Part shown: positions 35,083 to 43,465 of the stretch, piece after piece
How the letters are laid out: every line of letters begins with the position of its first letter
Numbering within the stretch: the stretch's first letter is position 1
Assembly: GCA_900752215.1 (NCBI GenBank)
Contig: CAADUO010000030.1
Span: 22,007-86,006 of the forward strand
DNA from: an uncultured Collinsella sp.
GTDB taxonomy: Bacteria > Actinomycetota > Coriobacteriia > Coriobacteriales > Coriobacteriaceae
Direction: 5' to 3'
DNA: 64,000 nucleotides
The notes under the pieces: model-generated
The model's input: only the letters and a program-made list of their open reading frames with translations
Database searches by the model: none
Told to the model about the DNA's origin: nothing
Translations under genes and position numbers: made by a program

Positions 35083-36213
35083 CTAGGCGCGGTGCCAGTC
35101 GGTCAGGCAGGCATCGAGGGAGGCGATGAGCGCATCCTTGTCCATGTGACGGCCGATAATGCACAGGCTCGTCATGCGGTCGCCCGTCTCGTCGTCCCAA
35201 ATTTGCATGATCTCGGGGTTCTCGTCGATGATCTTCTGCTTCTCGCCCTCGGGCGCAGAATCGACAAACAGACCGTTCTCTATCAGGCGCATCTGGTGGC
35301 CGGCCTGCTCAAACATGTAGCACATGTCCGGATTGCCGGTCTGCCACAGCGGACCCTTGACGCGAATGACCTCGTCGGGCCACTCCTGCTCAACAAAATC
35401 GGTGAACTTCTGCAGGTCAAACGGCTTGCGGCGCGAGTACACAAAAGTCTCGATGTCGTACTCGAGCACCTCGGGGTCTTCGTGCTCCTCGGGATGCTCC
35501 ATGGCCTCGATCCAAGCTGCGGAATTGTAGGCGCGCATAAAGTCGAAGCGGTCGGTGTCGAGCAGTTCCTCCATGGGAACCTCGCCGTTTTGGGCCTCGA
35601 CGATCACGGCGTCTTTCTGCAGGCTGCGCACGATTGCCTTGAGCTCGGCAATCTGCTCAGGGCTCACGGTATCGGTCTTGTTGAGGATCAGCGTGGAGCA
35701 GAACTCGATCTGCTGGATGAGCAGGCTCTCGATATCGTCCTCGTCGATATCCTCTGCCAGCAGGTCGCGGCCGCCGTTGAACTCGTCGTACATGCGGGCG
35801 CAGTCGACCACGGCCACGATGTTGTCGAGCGCGAGCTTGGGCTCGCCGCCCACCTTGGCCTCGTCGCAGAAGCTCGAGATGGTGTAGGCGATGGGGATAG
35901 GCTCGCAAATGCCCGAAGCCTCGATGATGATGTAGTCGAAGTTGCCCGAATCGGCGATGCCCTGCAGCTGGTTGGCAAGGTCGTCCGAAAGCGTGCAGCA
36001 GATGCAGCCGTTGGTGAGCGGGATGAGGTCGTCGGTCTCGGAAAGGCCGCCGTCGGCGATAAGGCTGGCGTCGACGTTGATCTCACCGATATCGTTGACG
36101 ATCACGGCGGCGCGGATGCCGCCGTCGTTAGCGAGGATGTGGTTGAGCAGCGTGGTCTTGCCGGCACCGAGGTATCCGGTAAGCATGATGATCTTCACGG
36201 GTTTGTTGGGCAT
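35083..36213 (-). CDS. COG0523 (CobW/G3E) metallochaperone GTPase
   Basis: The 376-residue GTPase has Walker A GYLGAGKTT (13-21), the metal-binding CICC motif (70-73), the EASG switch region and NKTD. G3E COG0523 members deliver zinc, cobalt or nitrile-hydratase iron to client proteins. The C-terminal domain carries YSRRKPFDLQKF as in CobW_C. Client and metal are unknown; no zinc regulon gene is adjacent. AAAGGAGGGCAC precedes ATG 36213; the upstream ATG 36234 has no ribosome site. Confidence 0.85.
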   Translation of the reverse strand: MPNKPVKIIMLTGYLGAGKTTLLNHILANDGGIRAAVIVNDIGEINVDASLIADGGLSETDDLIPLTNGCICCTLSDDLANQLQGIADSGNFDYIIIEASGICEPIPIAYTISSFCDEAKVGGEPKLALDNIVAVVDCARMYDEFNGGRDLLAEDIDEDDIESLLIQQIEFCSTLILNKTDTVSPEQIAELKAIVRSLQKDAVIVEAQNGEVPMEELLDTDRFDFMRAYNSAAWIEAMEHPEEHEDPEVLEYDIETFVYSRRKPFDLQKFTDFVEQEWPDEVIRVKGPLWQTGNPDMCYMFEQAGHQMRLIENGLFVDSAPEGEKQKIIDENPEIMQIWDDETGDRMTSLCIIGRHMDKDALIASLDACLTDWHRA

Positions 36214-36299
36214 GTGCCCTCCTTTGTTAGACATGGCTTACAGTTAAATCTTATGCCAAACGCCTGCCCTTATACCCACGCGCTGGCAAATAACACAGG

Positions 36300-36641
36300 C
36301 TACTCCCAGGCTCCCCACACATCGGGGCAATAACCGACGGTGGCCTTTTTGCCGTTGCGCACGATGGGCTCGGCTAGAACCTGCTGATTCTCGAGCAGTT
36401 TATCGAAGCGCTGGCTAGGGGTGAGGTGCTGGATGAGCGCGAGCGTCTCCTCGTCCTTAGCCTTGGGGTTGAGCAGCTTGTCGATGCCGCCGACCGCCTG
36501 CATCACGCTCGTGAGCTCGCCCTTGCTCATCTCCTTTTCCTTAAGGTCGATAAACTGCACCTTAATGCGGCGCTCTTTGAAGAAGCGCTGTGCTTTCTTG
36601 GTGTCGAAGGACTTTTTGGTGCCAAAAATCTGGATATTCAT
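36300..36641 (-). CDS. ArsC/Spx-fold protein lacking the catalytic cysteine
   Basis: The 113-residue thioredoxin-fold protein is of the ArsC/YffB/Spx group (IFGTKKSFDTKKAQRFFKERRI, then LLNPKAKDE and PIVRNGKKATVGY). The position normally occupied by the redox Cys (Cx2C in Spx, C in ArsC) is Ser11-Phe-Asp-Thr14, so it cannot perform disulfide chemistry at that site. It may be a structural or regulatory relative. The gene is 11 bp downstream of the flavodoxin gene on the same strand, in a likely two-gene operon. Confidence 0.75.
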   Translation of the reverse strand: MNIQIFGTKKSFDTKKAQRFFKERRIKVQFIDLKEKEMSKGELTSVMQAVGGIDKLLNPKAKDEETLALIQHLTPSQRFDKLLENQQVLAEPIVRNGKKATVGYCPDVWGAWE

Positions 36642-36652
36642 ATTCCGCCGTT

Positions 36653-37276
36653 CTACCTGATGAAGTTGGTCGTTGCGCGATCGGCTTCGGGTGCGTTGAT
36701 ACCGGCGGCCTGTCCTGCCTCGATACAGCGCAGGAGCCAGGCCATGTTTTTGCCGATGTTTCGCATGGTGGCAAGGCCCTCGGCATCCCCATCGGCGTCG
36801 CCGGGCACGCGGCCAAACACGTTGTTCCAGTAGGTGGAGGCAACCACAGGCATTTGCTTAATGGTGAAGTACTTGTTGAGCACATCGAACGTGGTCGACG
36901 TGCCGCCGCGACGGGCGACGGCGACCGCGGCGCCGGGCTTGTGCTCAAAGGCATGCCCGCCTGCATAGAAGGCGCGATCGAGGGCTGAGAGGATGCGTCC
37001 GCTGGGATGCGCATAGTAGACGGGGGAGCCAAAGACAAAGCCATCTGCCTGCTCGGCGGCAGCGATGAGCTCGTTCACCACGTCGTCGTCAAAGGTGCAG
37101 CGACCGCCAAGCTTGCCGCACTGGCCGCAACCGATGCAGTCGCGAATGGGCTTGGCGCCCAGCTGGAACACCTCGGTATCGATGCCCTCGGCGTTGAGTT
37201 GCTCGGAGACCTCGGCGAGTGCGCGGGCGGTATTGCCGTTTGCCTTGGGACTGCCATTGACCAAAAGAACCTTCAT
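36653..37276 (-). CDS. Flavodoxin-fold NAD(P)H-dependent FMN reductase/iron-sulfur flavoprotein
   Basis: The 207-residue protein has the flavodoxin start MKVLLVNGSPKANGNTARAL and a CIGCGQCGKLGGRC cysteine cluster (about 48-61), which marks the iron-sulfur flavoprotein-like FMN reductases of anaerobes, then FGSPVYYAHPSG. It likely transfers electrons to quinones, nitro compounds or O2-derived oxidants. Of the adjacent start codons, ATG 37276 after AGGGAGTTTGTG is best placed. It is upstream of the ArsC/Spx-fold gene by 11 bp. Confidence 0.85.
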   Translation of the reverse strand: MKVLLVNGSPKANGNTARALAEVSEQLNAEGIDTEVFQLGAKPIRDCIGCGQCGKLGGRCTFDDDVVNELIAAAEQADGFVFGSPVYYAHPSGRILSALDRAFYAGGHAFEHKPGAAVAVARRGGTSTTFDVLNKYFTIKQMPVVASTYWNNVFGRVPGDADGDAEGLATMRNIGKNMAWLLRCIEAGQAAGINAPEADRATTNFIR

Positions 37277-37350
37277 CACAAACTCCCTCTGCTGTTGGTG
37301 ACTTCTGCAGAGGATTATCGCACGATGGGGGAGGCGGTGCGGGCGCGGTG

Positions 37351-38880
37351 CTAATCCAGTTTGGTACCTGGCACCTGCACGGCTTTACCGAGCAACGCTT
37401 TGAGCTCGTTCAAAATGGAAACGGGCTGTCGATTGACAGCGTCCAGATGAAGCGTCGCCACACGAATGGGCGGCTGATATTCAAGCGAGCCGATGAGCAC
37501 GGGAGAACCCAGGAATCGTTCGATTTCGTTTGCGAGCTCGTCGATTGCCTCGGGGCCGAGCTCATCGAAAAGCGCCACGAACATTGGTCCCGTCGAGCGG
37601 AACAAGCGACCCTTGCCGCGCGAACAGTCCATGAGGCAGGCGGCGCTTTCGGCGAGCACGCGGTCGCCTGCATCGAATCCAAAGCGGGCATTGACTTCGG
37701 CGATATCGTCGACCTTAATGGCAATAAAGCCTGCCTCGCGCGCCACGCGGCGCATCTCTCCAATAGCGTTGACCAGCGCGTGGACATCGCCCAGGCCCGT
37801 TACCGAGTCGGTCGTATCTGCCAAGCTTCGGTTGATGATAATGCCCACATACATGTTGGGCTCGGTATCGGTGCCGTCCAAACGGTAGCCCGTGCAGTCG
37901 CAAAGCACGTATTTTCCGGTGGCATCCATTACGCGATACTGCATGTAATGGAAGTGCCACGTGCCGTTTATCACCATGTCGAGCTCGGCGCGTACGTTGT
38001 CGCGGTCCTCGGGATGAACGCGGGCGAGCCACATGTCGACCGAGTTAAAAGGGTGCTGGGAGGGCAGGTCAAAATCGCGCACGGTGTTAACCGACCATTG
38101 CGATTCTCCCGTATCGAGGTTAAGGATGAACGGATAGCGTGTCTCGGAGCTCATGGAGATCGCTTGGAACACCCGGTCGTTGCAGGGAAGCTGATCGACG
38201 ATTGGGCGTTGCGGCGCGTCATTGTCTTTCGGTTGCTGCACACGATGCATAAGCTTATAGCGATACATCTTGCGATCGGCATCCATCGTCATCTGGCGAC
38301 GCGTGTCGCCGGCAAGTGGATCGACGCGCGAGCAGCCAAAGCTAAAGCTGGCGATCATGGGCGCCTTGCCACCTGAGCTCGCCTCGATCAGCCCGGCACG
38401 TACCCGCTCCAAGCGCTGCTCGAGTTCGGTCTCGTTTGCGGAGAGCGAGATGAGCACAAACTCGTCTCCACCGATACGGAACAGCATCTCATCGTGCTCC
38501 ATGGTTTCGGAGAGCGTGCGGCAGATGCTCAGAATATAGCGATTGCCTTCGGCGTGGCCAAACCTATCATTGCAATGTTTGAGATGGTCGATGTCAATAT
38601 AGGCGCAGGTGAAGGGGTCACCTTTGTGCCAGAGTTGCTCGACGTGACGGTCGAGTCCGCCGCGGTTGCCCAAGTTGGTGAGCGGGTCGATATAGGCGTT
38701 GCTCTCAAGCAGCCGGCGCTCTTGTTGCAGGATGGCATGCGTCTTTTGCAGTTGCTCGCCAACGGCGCGCAACTCAGCAGGCAGCGCGGCAACATCGAGT
38801 TCGGCGGTCGAGATGCCATTCGCAAGTCGCTGAAGATAGGCAATAATCGATTGCTCGCCCAGGCGATATGACTCGTTCAT
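37351..38880 (-). CDS. GGDEF-PAS protein with a degenerate second GGDEF domain
   Basis: The 509-residue cytoplasmic protein has a helical N-terminus, an intact GGDEF domain (DPLTNLGNRGGLDR; RIGGDEF with GGDEF at 137-141), a PAS-like domain (about 240-360, WLARVHPEDRDNVRAEL) and a second GGDEF-like fold (about 370-480) whose active site reads RSTGPMF. The first domain should make c-di-GMP; the second probably binds or regulates. No RxxD inhibitory site precedes the first GGDEF. AAGGAGGTTATCCATC precedes ATG 38880. An EAL pseudogene lies just upstream on the same strand. Confidence 0.8.
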   Translation of the reverse strand: MNESYRLGEQSIIAYLQRLANGISTAELDVAALPAELRAVGEQLQKTHAILQQERRLLESNAYIDPLTNLGNRGGLDRHVEQLWHKGDPFTCAYIDIDHLKHCNDRFGHAEGNRYILSICRTLSETMEHDEMLFRIGGDEFVLISLSANETELEQRLERVRAGLIEASSGGKAPMIASFSFGCSRVDPLAGDTRRQMTMDADRKMYRYKLMHRVQQPKDNDAPQRPIVDQLPCNDRVFQAISMSSETRYPFILNLDTGESQWSVNTVRDFDLPSQHPFNSVDMWLARVHPEDRDNVRAELDMVINGTWHFHYMQYRVMDATGKYVLCDCTGYRLDGTDTEPNMYVGIIINRSLADTTDSVTGLGDVHALVNAIGEMRRVAREAGFIAIKVDDIAEVNARFGFDAGDRVLAESAACLMDCSRGKGRLFRSTGPMFVALFDELGPEAIDELANEIERFLGSPVLIGSLEYQPPIRVATLHLDAVNRQPVSILNELKALLGKAVQVPGTKLD

Positions 38881-39007
38881 GATGGATAACCTCCTTGGGC
38901 GGAACAACGGTTTGTATCATATCCCCAATTCGGTTTGAACTGGGGATATAAGTTAGCTAATGGAGACAAATGCCCCCTTCGGCGGTGGCGTTTTGCGCGC
39001 GAGCGTA

Positions 39008-39304
39008 TCAGTTGTTATTGCCGCCATCGAGCAATGCCTCAAAATCCTTCGCCGGCATGGGGCGGTAGTAGAGGAAGCCCTGAGCGTAGCGGGCGCCCAT
39101 TTGTCGTAGCATGTTCGCCTGCCCATTTGTCTCGACGCCTTCGACCACGACGGGTAGATGGAGCGACTGCGCCATTTCGAGCATCGATGAAATGATTTGC
39201 GTGCTGCGGCCTTGATCGCCGTCGACGGGCGCAATCTGCCAAATGTGCTTGTCGAGCGTCACCATAAAGCCGCTTTCCTCGAGTGCGGGGATATGGGTGC
39301 ACAT
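39008..39304 (-). pseudogene. Remnant of an EAL-domain c-di-GMP phosphodiesterase
   Basis: The 98-codon frame carries two separate parts of an EAL domain fused in frame. IPALEESGFMVTLDKHIWQ is the segment after the EAL motif. It joins directly to the C-terminal part STQIISSMLEMAQSLHLPVV, VEGVETNGQ and GARYAQGFLYYRPMP. About 130 residues of the domain core, including the catalytic acidic residues, are missing, as are the EAL motif and any N-terminal domains. It is therefore a truncated, internally deleted pseudogene, once probably a GGDEF-EAL or PAS-EAL protein. Confidence 0.75.
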
Positions 39305-39432
39305 GCTGTGGACGGCTATTATTCGACAGGCGGTAGCGCGACGATGCGATGTTCGATGAAAATGCGACTGAGACGATATATGTTGACGGGTATACTTGTT
39401 CCGTTTGAATTTGCGGGGACGGAGATGGTCGC

Positions 39433-40302
39433 ATGGCACAGTCAAATACGACGCGCACGGTGGGGCTGGCACTCGAGGGAGGCGGCTACCGCGGCATGTA
39501 TACGGCGGGCGTGCTCGACGTATGGATGGAGCATGGCTTAACTTGCGACCATATGGTGGGTGTCTCGGCGGGCGCGGCGTTTGGCTACAACTTTAAATCG
39601 CGCCAGATCGGCCGCGCCATTCGCTACAACAAAGCCTATTGTGCCGATAAGCGCTATGCGAGCGTGACGAGCTGGTTGCGAACCGGCGACATGTTCAATG
39701 CCGATTTTGCCTATCACGAGGTGCCCATCGAGCGCGATCCCATCGATTTGGAGACATATCGCGCCTGCCCCATGCGGTTTACGTGCGTGTGTACCGATAT
39801 CGAGACGGGCAAGGCCGTCTATCACGATCTGCCGTATGGCGACGAGCGCGATATCGAGTGGATCCGGGCGTCGTCGGCAATTCCCGTGGCGACGCGTCCC
39901 GTTGCTATTGACGGGCATAAGTATCTGGATGGTGGCGTGGCTGATTCTATTCCCAGCGCATGGCTGTTTGCGCAGGGGTATGACCGCAATATCGTGGTAC
40001 TCACGCAGCCAGCGGGCTTTGTGAAGCAGCCCAACAGCGTGATGCCCATGCTGCGACGCGTGTTCCGTCACTATCCGGAGTTTGTCGCAGCGCTTGAGCA
40101 TCGGCATGAGGTCTACAATACCACGCTCGATGACCTGGCACGTCGCGAGGCTGCCGGCGAGATCTTTGTGGTGCGGCCGAGCGAATCGGTGAAGGTGCCG
40201 TCGCTGTGTCGCGAGCCCGATGAACTTGAACGCATCTACCAGATTGGTCGCCGCGATGCGGAGGCGACCTTGCCGGCACTGGAGGCATATCTGGCAGAGT
40301 AG
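39433..40302 (+). CDS. Patatin-like phospholipase
   Basis: The 289-residue protein has the oxyanion loop GGGYRG (16-21), nucleophile Ser45 in GVSAG and Asp166 in DGG, the Ser-Asp dyad of patatin-like lipid acyl hydrolases (YjjU/RssA-type group). It has no signal peptide, so it likely acts on the inner leaflet or cytosolic acyl lipids. GGACGGAGATGGTCGC precedes ATG 39433. It is monocistronic with a terminator at 40331-40364. Confidence 0.88.
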   Translation: MAQSNTTRTVGLALEGGGYRGMYTAGVLDVWMEHGLTCDHMVGVSAGAAFGYNFKSRQIGRAIRYNKAYCADKRYASVTSWLRTGDMFNADFAYHEVPIERDPIDLETYRACPMRFTCVCTDIETGKAVYHDLPYGDERDIEWIRASSAIPVATRPVAIDGHKYLDGGVADSIPSAWLFAQGYDRNIVVLTQPAGFVKQPNSVMPMLRRVFRHYPEFVAALEHRHEVYNTTLDDLARREAAGEIFVVRPSESVKVPSLCREPDELERIYQIGRRDAEATLPALEAYLAE

Positions 40303-40330
40303 GGCAAACTGCCGCGTGCTCAGCGGAAAG

Positions 40331-40368
40331 CGCATCCCAGAATGGACGTCCAAACTGGGATGCGTTTT
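40331..40368 (+). terminator. Intrinsic terminator after patatin gene
   Basis: CGCATCCCAG (40331-40340) pairs with CTGGGATGCG (40355-40364), followed by TTTT. Confidence 0.85.
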
Positions 40369-40414
40369 CCATTGCTGAAGTTATGGGGCCGCGGAGCAAC
40401 TGCTCGGCTTATGC

Positions 40415-41110
40415 CTATGCCTGCTGCCAGGTGTCTACGAGCTCCTTGGCCGCGGCGTAGGGGTCATCGGCGCTGCAGACGGCACTCACCACAAAGAAGC
40501 CGTCGACGCCGGTGGCCTTGAGCTGCGGAAGGTCGGCCGTCTTGACGCCGCCGCCCACCACGATGGGCACGGGGCTTGCCGCATGGAGCGCGGCCAGGTC
40601 CTCAAAGCTCTTGGTGATGATAGAGCCGTCGGCCGCGCGTCCGCAGTCGCGCTTGGTCTCGGTCTCGTGGAGTGGGCCGATGCCAAGGTAGTCGACCAAA
40701 CTCATATCGGCGGTCTTGACGTACTCGAGCATCTCCTCGCAACGGGCCGAAAGGCCCACGATGGCGTCGGGGCCCAGCAACTTGCGACAGACCTCGACGG
40801 GAATATCGCTTTGGCCCACGTGCACACCGTCGACAGCAATACCCTGCTCGCGTGCGGCAAGCACACAGTCCAGACGGTCGTCGATCAGCAAGGCGACCTG
40901 ACCGGTCTTGCCGGCCTGAGCGATTGCCTGCGCGGCGTCGCCGGTCAGCGCAATGATCTCGCGGGCGCTTGCCACCTTGGAGCGCACCTGGATGCAGGTA
41001 AAGCCGGCGTCGAGCGCCTGGGCCACCACATCGCCCACGGGGCGCCCGAGCGTGTTTTCGGGGCCGAGTACCAGATAGGCCGAGATATCAAGGTTGTCGC
41101 GGATGCTCAT
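40415..41110 (-). CDS. thiE: Thiamine-phosphate synthase
   Basis: The 231-residue TIM-barrel has the ThiE marks CIQVRSK, ALLIDDRLDCVLAA, VDGVHVGQSDIP and DYLGIGPLHETETKRD, ending PIVVGGGV. It couples HMP-PP and thiazole phosphate into thiamine phosphate. Its ATG overlaps the stop of the thiamine-binding protein gene by 4 bp, the last of three genes under one TPP riboswitch. No ThiD is encoded in the operon, so HMP phosphorylation must come from elsewhere. Confidence 0.93.
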   Translation of the reverse strand: MSIRDNLDISAYLVLGPENTLGRPVGDVVAQALDAGFTCIQVRSKVASAREIIALTGDAAQAIAQAGKTGQVALLIDDRLDCVLAAREQGIAVDGVHVGQSDIPVEVCRKLLGPDAIVGLSARCEEMLEYVKTADMSLVDYLGIGPLHETETKRDCGRAADGSIITKSFEDLAALHAASPVPIVVGGGVKTADLPQLKATGVDGFFVVSAVCSADDPYAAAKELVDTWQQA

Positions 41111-41448
41111 CGTGCTTCCTCCTGCTTTTTGATCTGTGCTTCCATGCGCTCGAGTTTGCCGGTCATGGTGTCGGTAAATCCGGGTCGAATATCGGCTTTG
41201 AGCACGACTTCGGTGCGGATGCCCTTGCTCGCCAACACAAAGGTTGCGTCGCGCACGACCTGCATGACCTCGTCCCAGTCGCCCTCGATCTCGGTGAACA
41301 TGGAGGTGGTGCGGTTGGGCAGGCCGCTCTCGCGAATGACACGCACGACCTCGGCGACCTCGGCGGATAGCTCATCGCCGGTGCCGCACGGGGCGATGGC
41401 CACGGCGACGAGCGTGTTCATGCCGGCATTGGTTGCGGGCTCGGACAT
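41107..41448 (-). CDS. MTH1187-family thiamine-binding protein
   Basis: The 113-residue protein has the MTH1187/YkoF-like ferredoxin fold (LVAVAIAPCGTGDELSAEVAEVVRVI, SMFTEIEGDWDEVMQVV). Members bind thiamine or its pyrimidine moiety and often accompany thiamine salvage genes. It sits 3 bp after thiM and overlaps thiE by 4 bp. The placement supports a role in holding thiamine or a precursor rather than catalysis. GAGGAGGCATAGGCC precedes ATG 41448. Confidence 0.8.
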   Translation of the reverse strand: MSEPATNAGMNTLVAVAIAPCGTGDELSAEVAEVVRVIRESGLPNRTTSMFTEIEGDWDEVMQVVRDATFVLASKGIRTEVVLKADIRPGFTDTMTGKLERMEAQIKKQEEAR

Positions 41449-41451
41449 GGC

Positions 41452-42291
41452 CTATGCCTCCTCGAGCTCGAGTCGGTTATCGGCGATGTCTTGGGCGGTT
41501 GCGCGGTAGAGCTCGTCGATAAAGGCGACCTTAAAGCTTGCCGGGGCGTCGGCGACAGCGGCGGCACGCGTGCCGGCCACGTTGTAGACGGCGGTGCCGC
41601 AGACGGCTGCCGTAAACGGGTCGGCGGCGCAGGCGTACACGGCCAGCACGCCGCCCTGCGAGCAGCCGCAGCCGGTGATCTTGGACATGAGCGGGCTGCC
41701 ACCGTGGGACTTGGCCACCGTCGTGCCGTCGGTGATCAGGTCGACTTCGCCCGAGACCACAACGGCGCCACCGGTGTGGCGAGCGAGCGCCACGGCGGCA
41801 TCGCGGGCGGCGTCGACCGTGTCGGTGGTATCGACACCACGCACGCGGCTCAGATCAGCCGCCTCGCCCTCAAGACCCCACAGGCCGGCGAGTGCGATAA
41901 TCTCGGAGGCGTTGCCGCGCACGATGGCGGGCTTGTACTGCTTGAGCTCGTTTACCAGCTGGGTGCGCAGGCTGCCGATACCCAGGCCCACCGGATCGAG
42001 CACCCAGGGCTTGCCGGCGTCGTGTGCCGCCTTCGCCGCGCGGGGAATCGTCTGCTCGTAGATAGGGAAGAGCGTGCCCATGTTGAGATAGATGGCGCCG
42101 CCGCCGGCAACGAGCGCTTCGCCCTCGTCGGGCAGATAGACCATGGCGGCCGATCCGCCCACGGCGAGCTGTGCGTTGGCGACAAAGTCGATCGTCACCG
42201 TGTTGGTGATGGAGCCGGCCATCGGATTGGTGGCGCGAATTTCCTCTACGGCCTTGACCATATGTTGCTTAAGCTGTTCCGAATCAATCAC
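41452..42291 (-). CDS. thiM: Hydroxyethylthiazole kinase
   Basis: The 279-residue ribokinase-like enzyme has ThiM motifs: TNTVTIDFVANAQLAVGGSAAM, WVLDPVGLGIG, VRGNASEI and the C-terminal ITGCGCSQGG. It phosphorylates the thiazole alcohol for salvage. I place the start at GTG 42291, after AAGGAGGCATGTGCA. The longer frame to 42405 would run through the riboswitch and its terminator. It is first in thiM, thiamine-binding protein, thiE, and is controlled by the TPP riboswitch. Confidence 0.92.
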   Translation of the reverse strand: MIDSEQLKQHMVKAVEEIRATNPMAGSITNTVTIDFVANAQLAVGGSAAMVYLPDEGEALVAGGGAIYLNMGTLFPIYEQTIPRAAKAAHDAGKPWVLDPVGLGIGSLRTQLVNELKQYKPAIVRGNASEIIALAGLWGLEGEAADLSRVRGVDTTDTVDAARDAAVALARHTGGAVVVSGEVDLITDGTTVAKSHGGSPLMSKITGCGCSQGGVLAVYACAADPFTAAVCGTAVYNVAGTRAAAVADAPASFKVAFIDELYRATAQDIADNRLELEEA

Positions 42292-42313
42292 TGCACATGC
42301 CTCCTTGGCATAG

Positions 42314-42344
42314 AAAAGGGGCGCTGTGCATAGACAGCGCCCCT
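42314..42344 (-). terminator. Riboswitch-controlled intrinsic terminator
   Basis: On the minus strand AGGGGCGCTGT (42344-42334) pairs with ACAGCGCCCCT (42327-42317), followed by TTTT. It lies between the TPP aptamer and the thiM start, as expected for a transcriptional off-switch. Confidence 0.85.
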
Positions 42345-42356
42345 GTAAAGGCGGCA

Positions 42357-42450
42357 TGCTCCCTACGCCAGCATTAACTGACAGGTTCAAAGGATTGGGC
42401 CCCATGCCCTCTCAGCCTTGTGGTTTGCACCGCCGGCACTCCCGCATCGA
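42357..42450 (-). promoter_or_regulatory. TPP riboswitch (THI element)
   Basis: Minus-strand sequence carries the THI-box landmarks: GCGGGAGTGCC at the 5' end, GGCTGAGAGGGC, then TTTGAACCTGTC, TTAATGCTGGCGTAGGGA. These are the conserved P3/P2/P4/P1 core of TPP aptamers. It precedes a terminator hairpin and the thiM-thiE operon. Binding of thiamine pyrophosphate should favour the terminator. Confidence 0.95.
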
Positions 42451-42474
42451 ATCTGTTGTTCCCTATACTAGCGC

Positions 42475-42509
42475 ACCTGCCAAAAAGGGACAGGTTTATT
42501 TTGGCAGGT
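42475..42509. repeat. GGGAC-bearing palindrome upstream of HAD gene
   Basis: ACCTGCCAAAA (42475-42485) and TTTTGGCAGGT (42499-42509) are perfect 11-bp inverted repeats around AGGGACAGGTTTA. It is a second copy of the element at 25798-25834 and lies just upstream of a TACAAT box (42512-42517). Confidence 0.8.
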
Positions 42510-42546
42510 CGTTACAATAGGTAGGACCGATACGAATGGGGGCCTT

Positions 42547-43455
42547 ATGATTAAACTTGTGCTGACCGATATGGACGATACACTGATTCCAGCCGGGCAT
42601 GACGGCGCCAGCGACTACGCCATTGAGGGTATTCATGCCATGCAGGCGGCGGGTCTGCACTTTGGGCCGGTTTCGGGTCGTCAGCCGTCCGCGATGGGCT
42701 GGATGTTCAAAAACCGTTCCGAGTGTTTTTCGACCGGTGCGTTCTGTAACGGCCAGGTGATGTTTGTCGACGGCGAAGTAGTCGCCTCGCGCGCAATCGA
42801 CAACGATGCTCTGATGCGTTTGGCCGACTATCTGGAGCAAGAGACCGACGATACATTTCTAAAAGTCTACAGCCTGGGCGATGACTTTTGGGGCAACGAT
42901 GCCTATTGCGTGACGAGTGATCCCGAGCGCGTGCGTCGCGCTATGGAGTCGGGCGGCAATGCGTGGCTCAAAGGCGAAGAGGCCCCGTGCCGTCCCGTCG
43001 TCGATGACGCGTCGGTGTTTAAGGCGAATATCTGGAGTGCCCGTTCGCGTGAGGAGCTCGCGGAGCTACGCGAGCGCGTTGCCGCTGAGGTGCCGGAACT
43101 CTCGCTCGTGTTTCCCAACAACCGAGTGCGCCTGTTCGACATCCTTCCGGATGGTTGGGACAAGGGCTGCGCTGCGCTGGAGCTGGCGCGCGCCTTGGGC
43201 CTGACGCCCGACGAGGTGGCCGTATTCGGCGATTCCGATAACGATCTGCCCATGATCGATGCCGTTCCCAACTCCGTTGCAGTCGCCAATGCCAATGAGG
43301 CCGTCACGGCTGCCGCGCGCTGGCATATCGGCGCCGCGGCAGATGATGCGGTCGCCGGGGCTCTGCATCAGATTGCCGCCTGCGCCGCGACGGGGGAGAT
43401 GCCGCCGTTTATGCGTCAGGAGGGTGCAGCCGACGCGAATTTCGCGAACAGCTAA
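42547..43455 (+). CDS. Cof-type HAD hydrolase
   Basis: The 302-residue haloacid dehalogenase phosphatase has motif I DMDDT (Asp8, Asp10), motif II SGR, a conserved Lys region WDKG and motif IV GDSDNDLPM. This is subclass IIB (Cof) with a cap domain; such enzymes dephosphorylate sugar phosphates or cofactors such as PLP or FMN. GGGGGCCTT precedes ATG 42547. It is followed after 10 bp by a LysR regulator and may be co-transcribed. Confidence 0.88.
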   Translation: MIKLVLTDMDDTLIPAGHDGASDYAIEGIHAMQAAGLHFGPVSGRQPSAMGWMFKNRSECFSTGAFCNGQVMFVDGEVVASRAIDNDALMRLADYLEQETDDTFLKVYSLGDDFWGNDAYCVTSDPERVRRAMESGGNAWLKGEEAPCRPVVDDASVFKANIWSARSREELAELRERVAAEVPELSLVFPNNRVRLFDILPDGWDKGCAALELARALGLTPDEVAVFGDSDNDLPMIDAVPNSVAVANANEAVTAAARWHIGAAADDAVAGALHQIAACAATGEMPPFMRQEGAADANFANS

Positions 43456-43465
43456 GGAGACAGCC

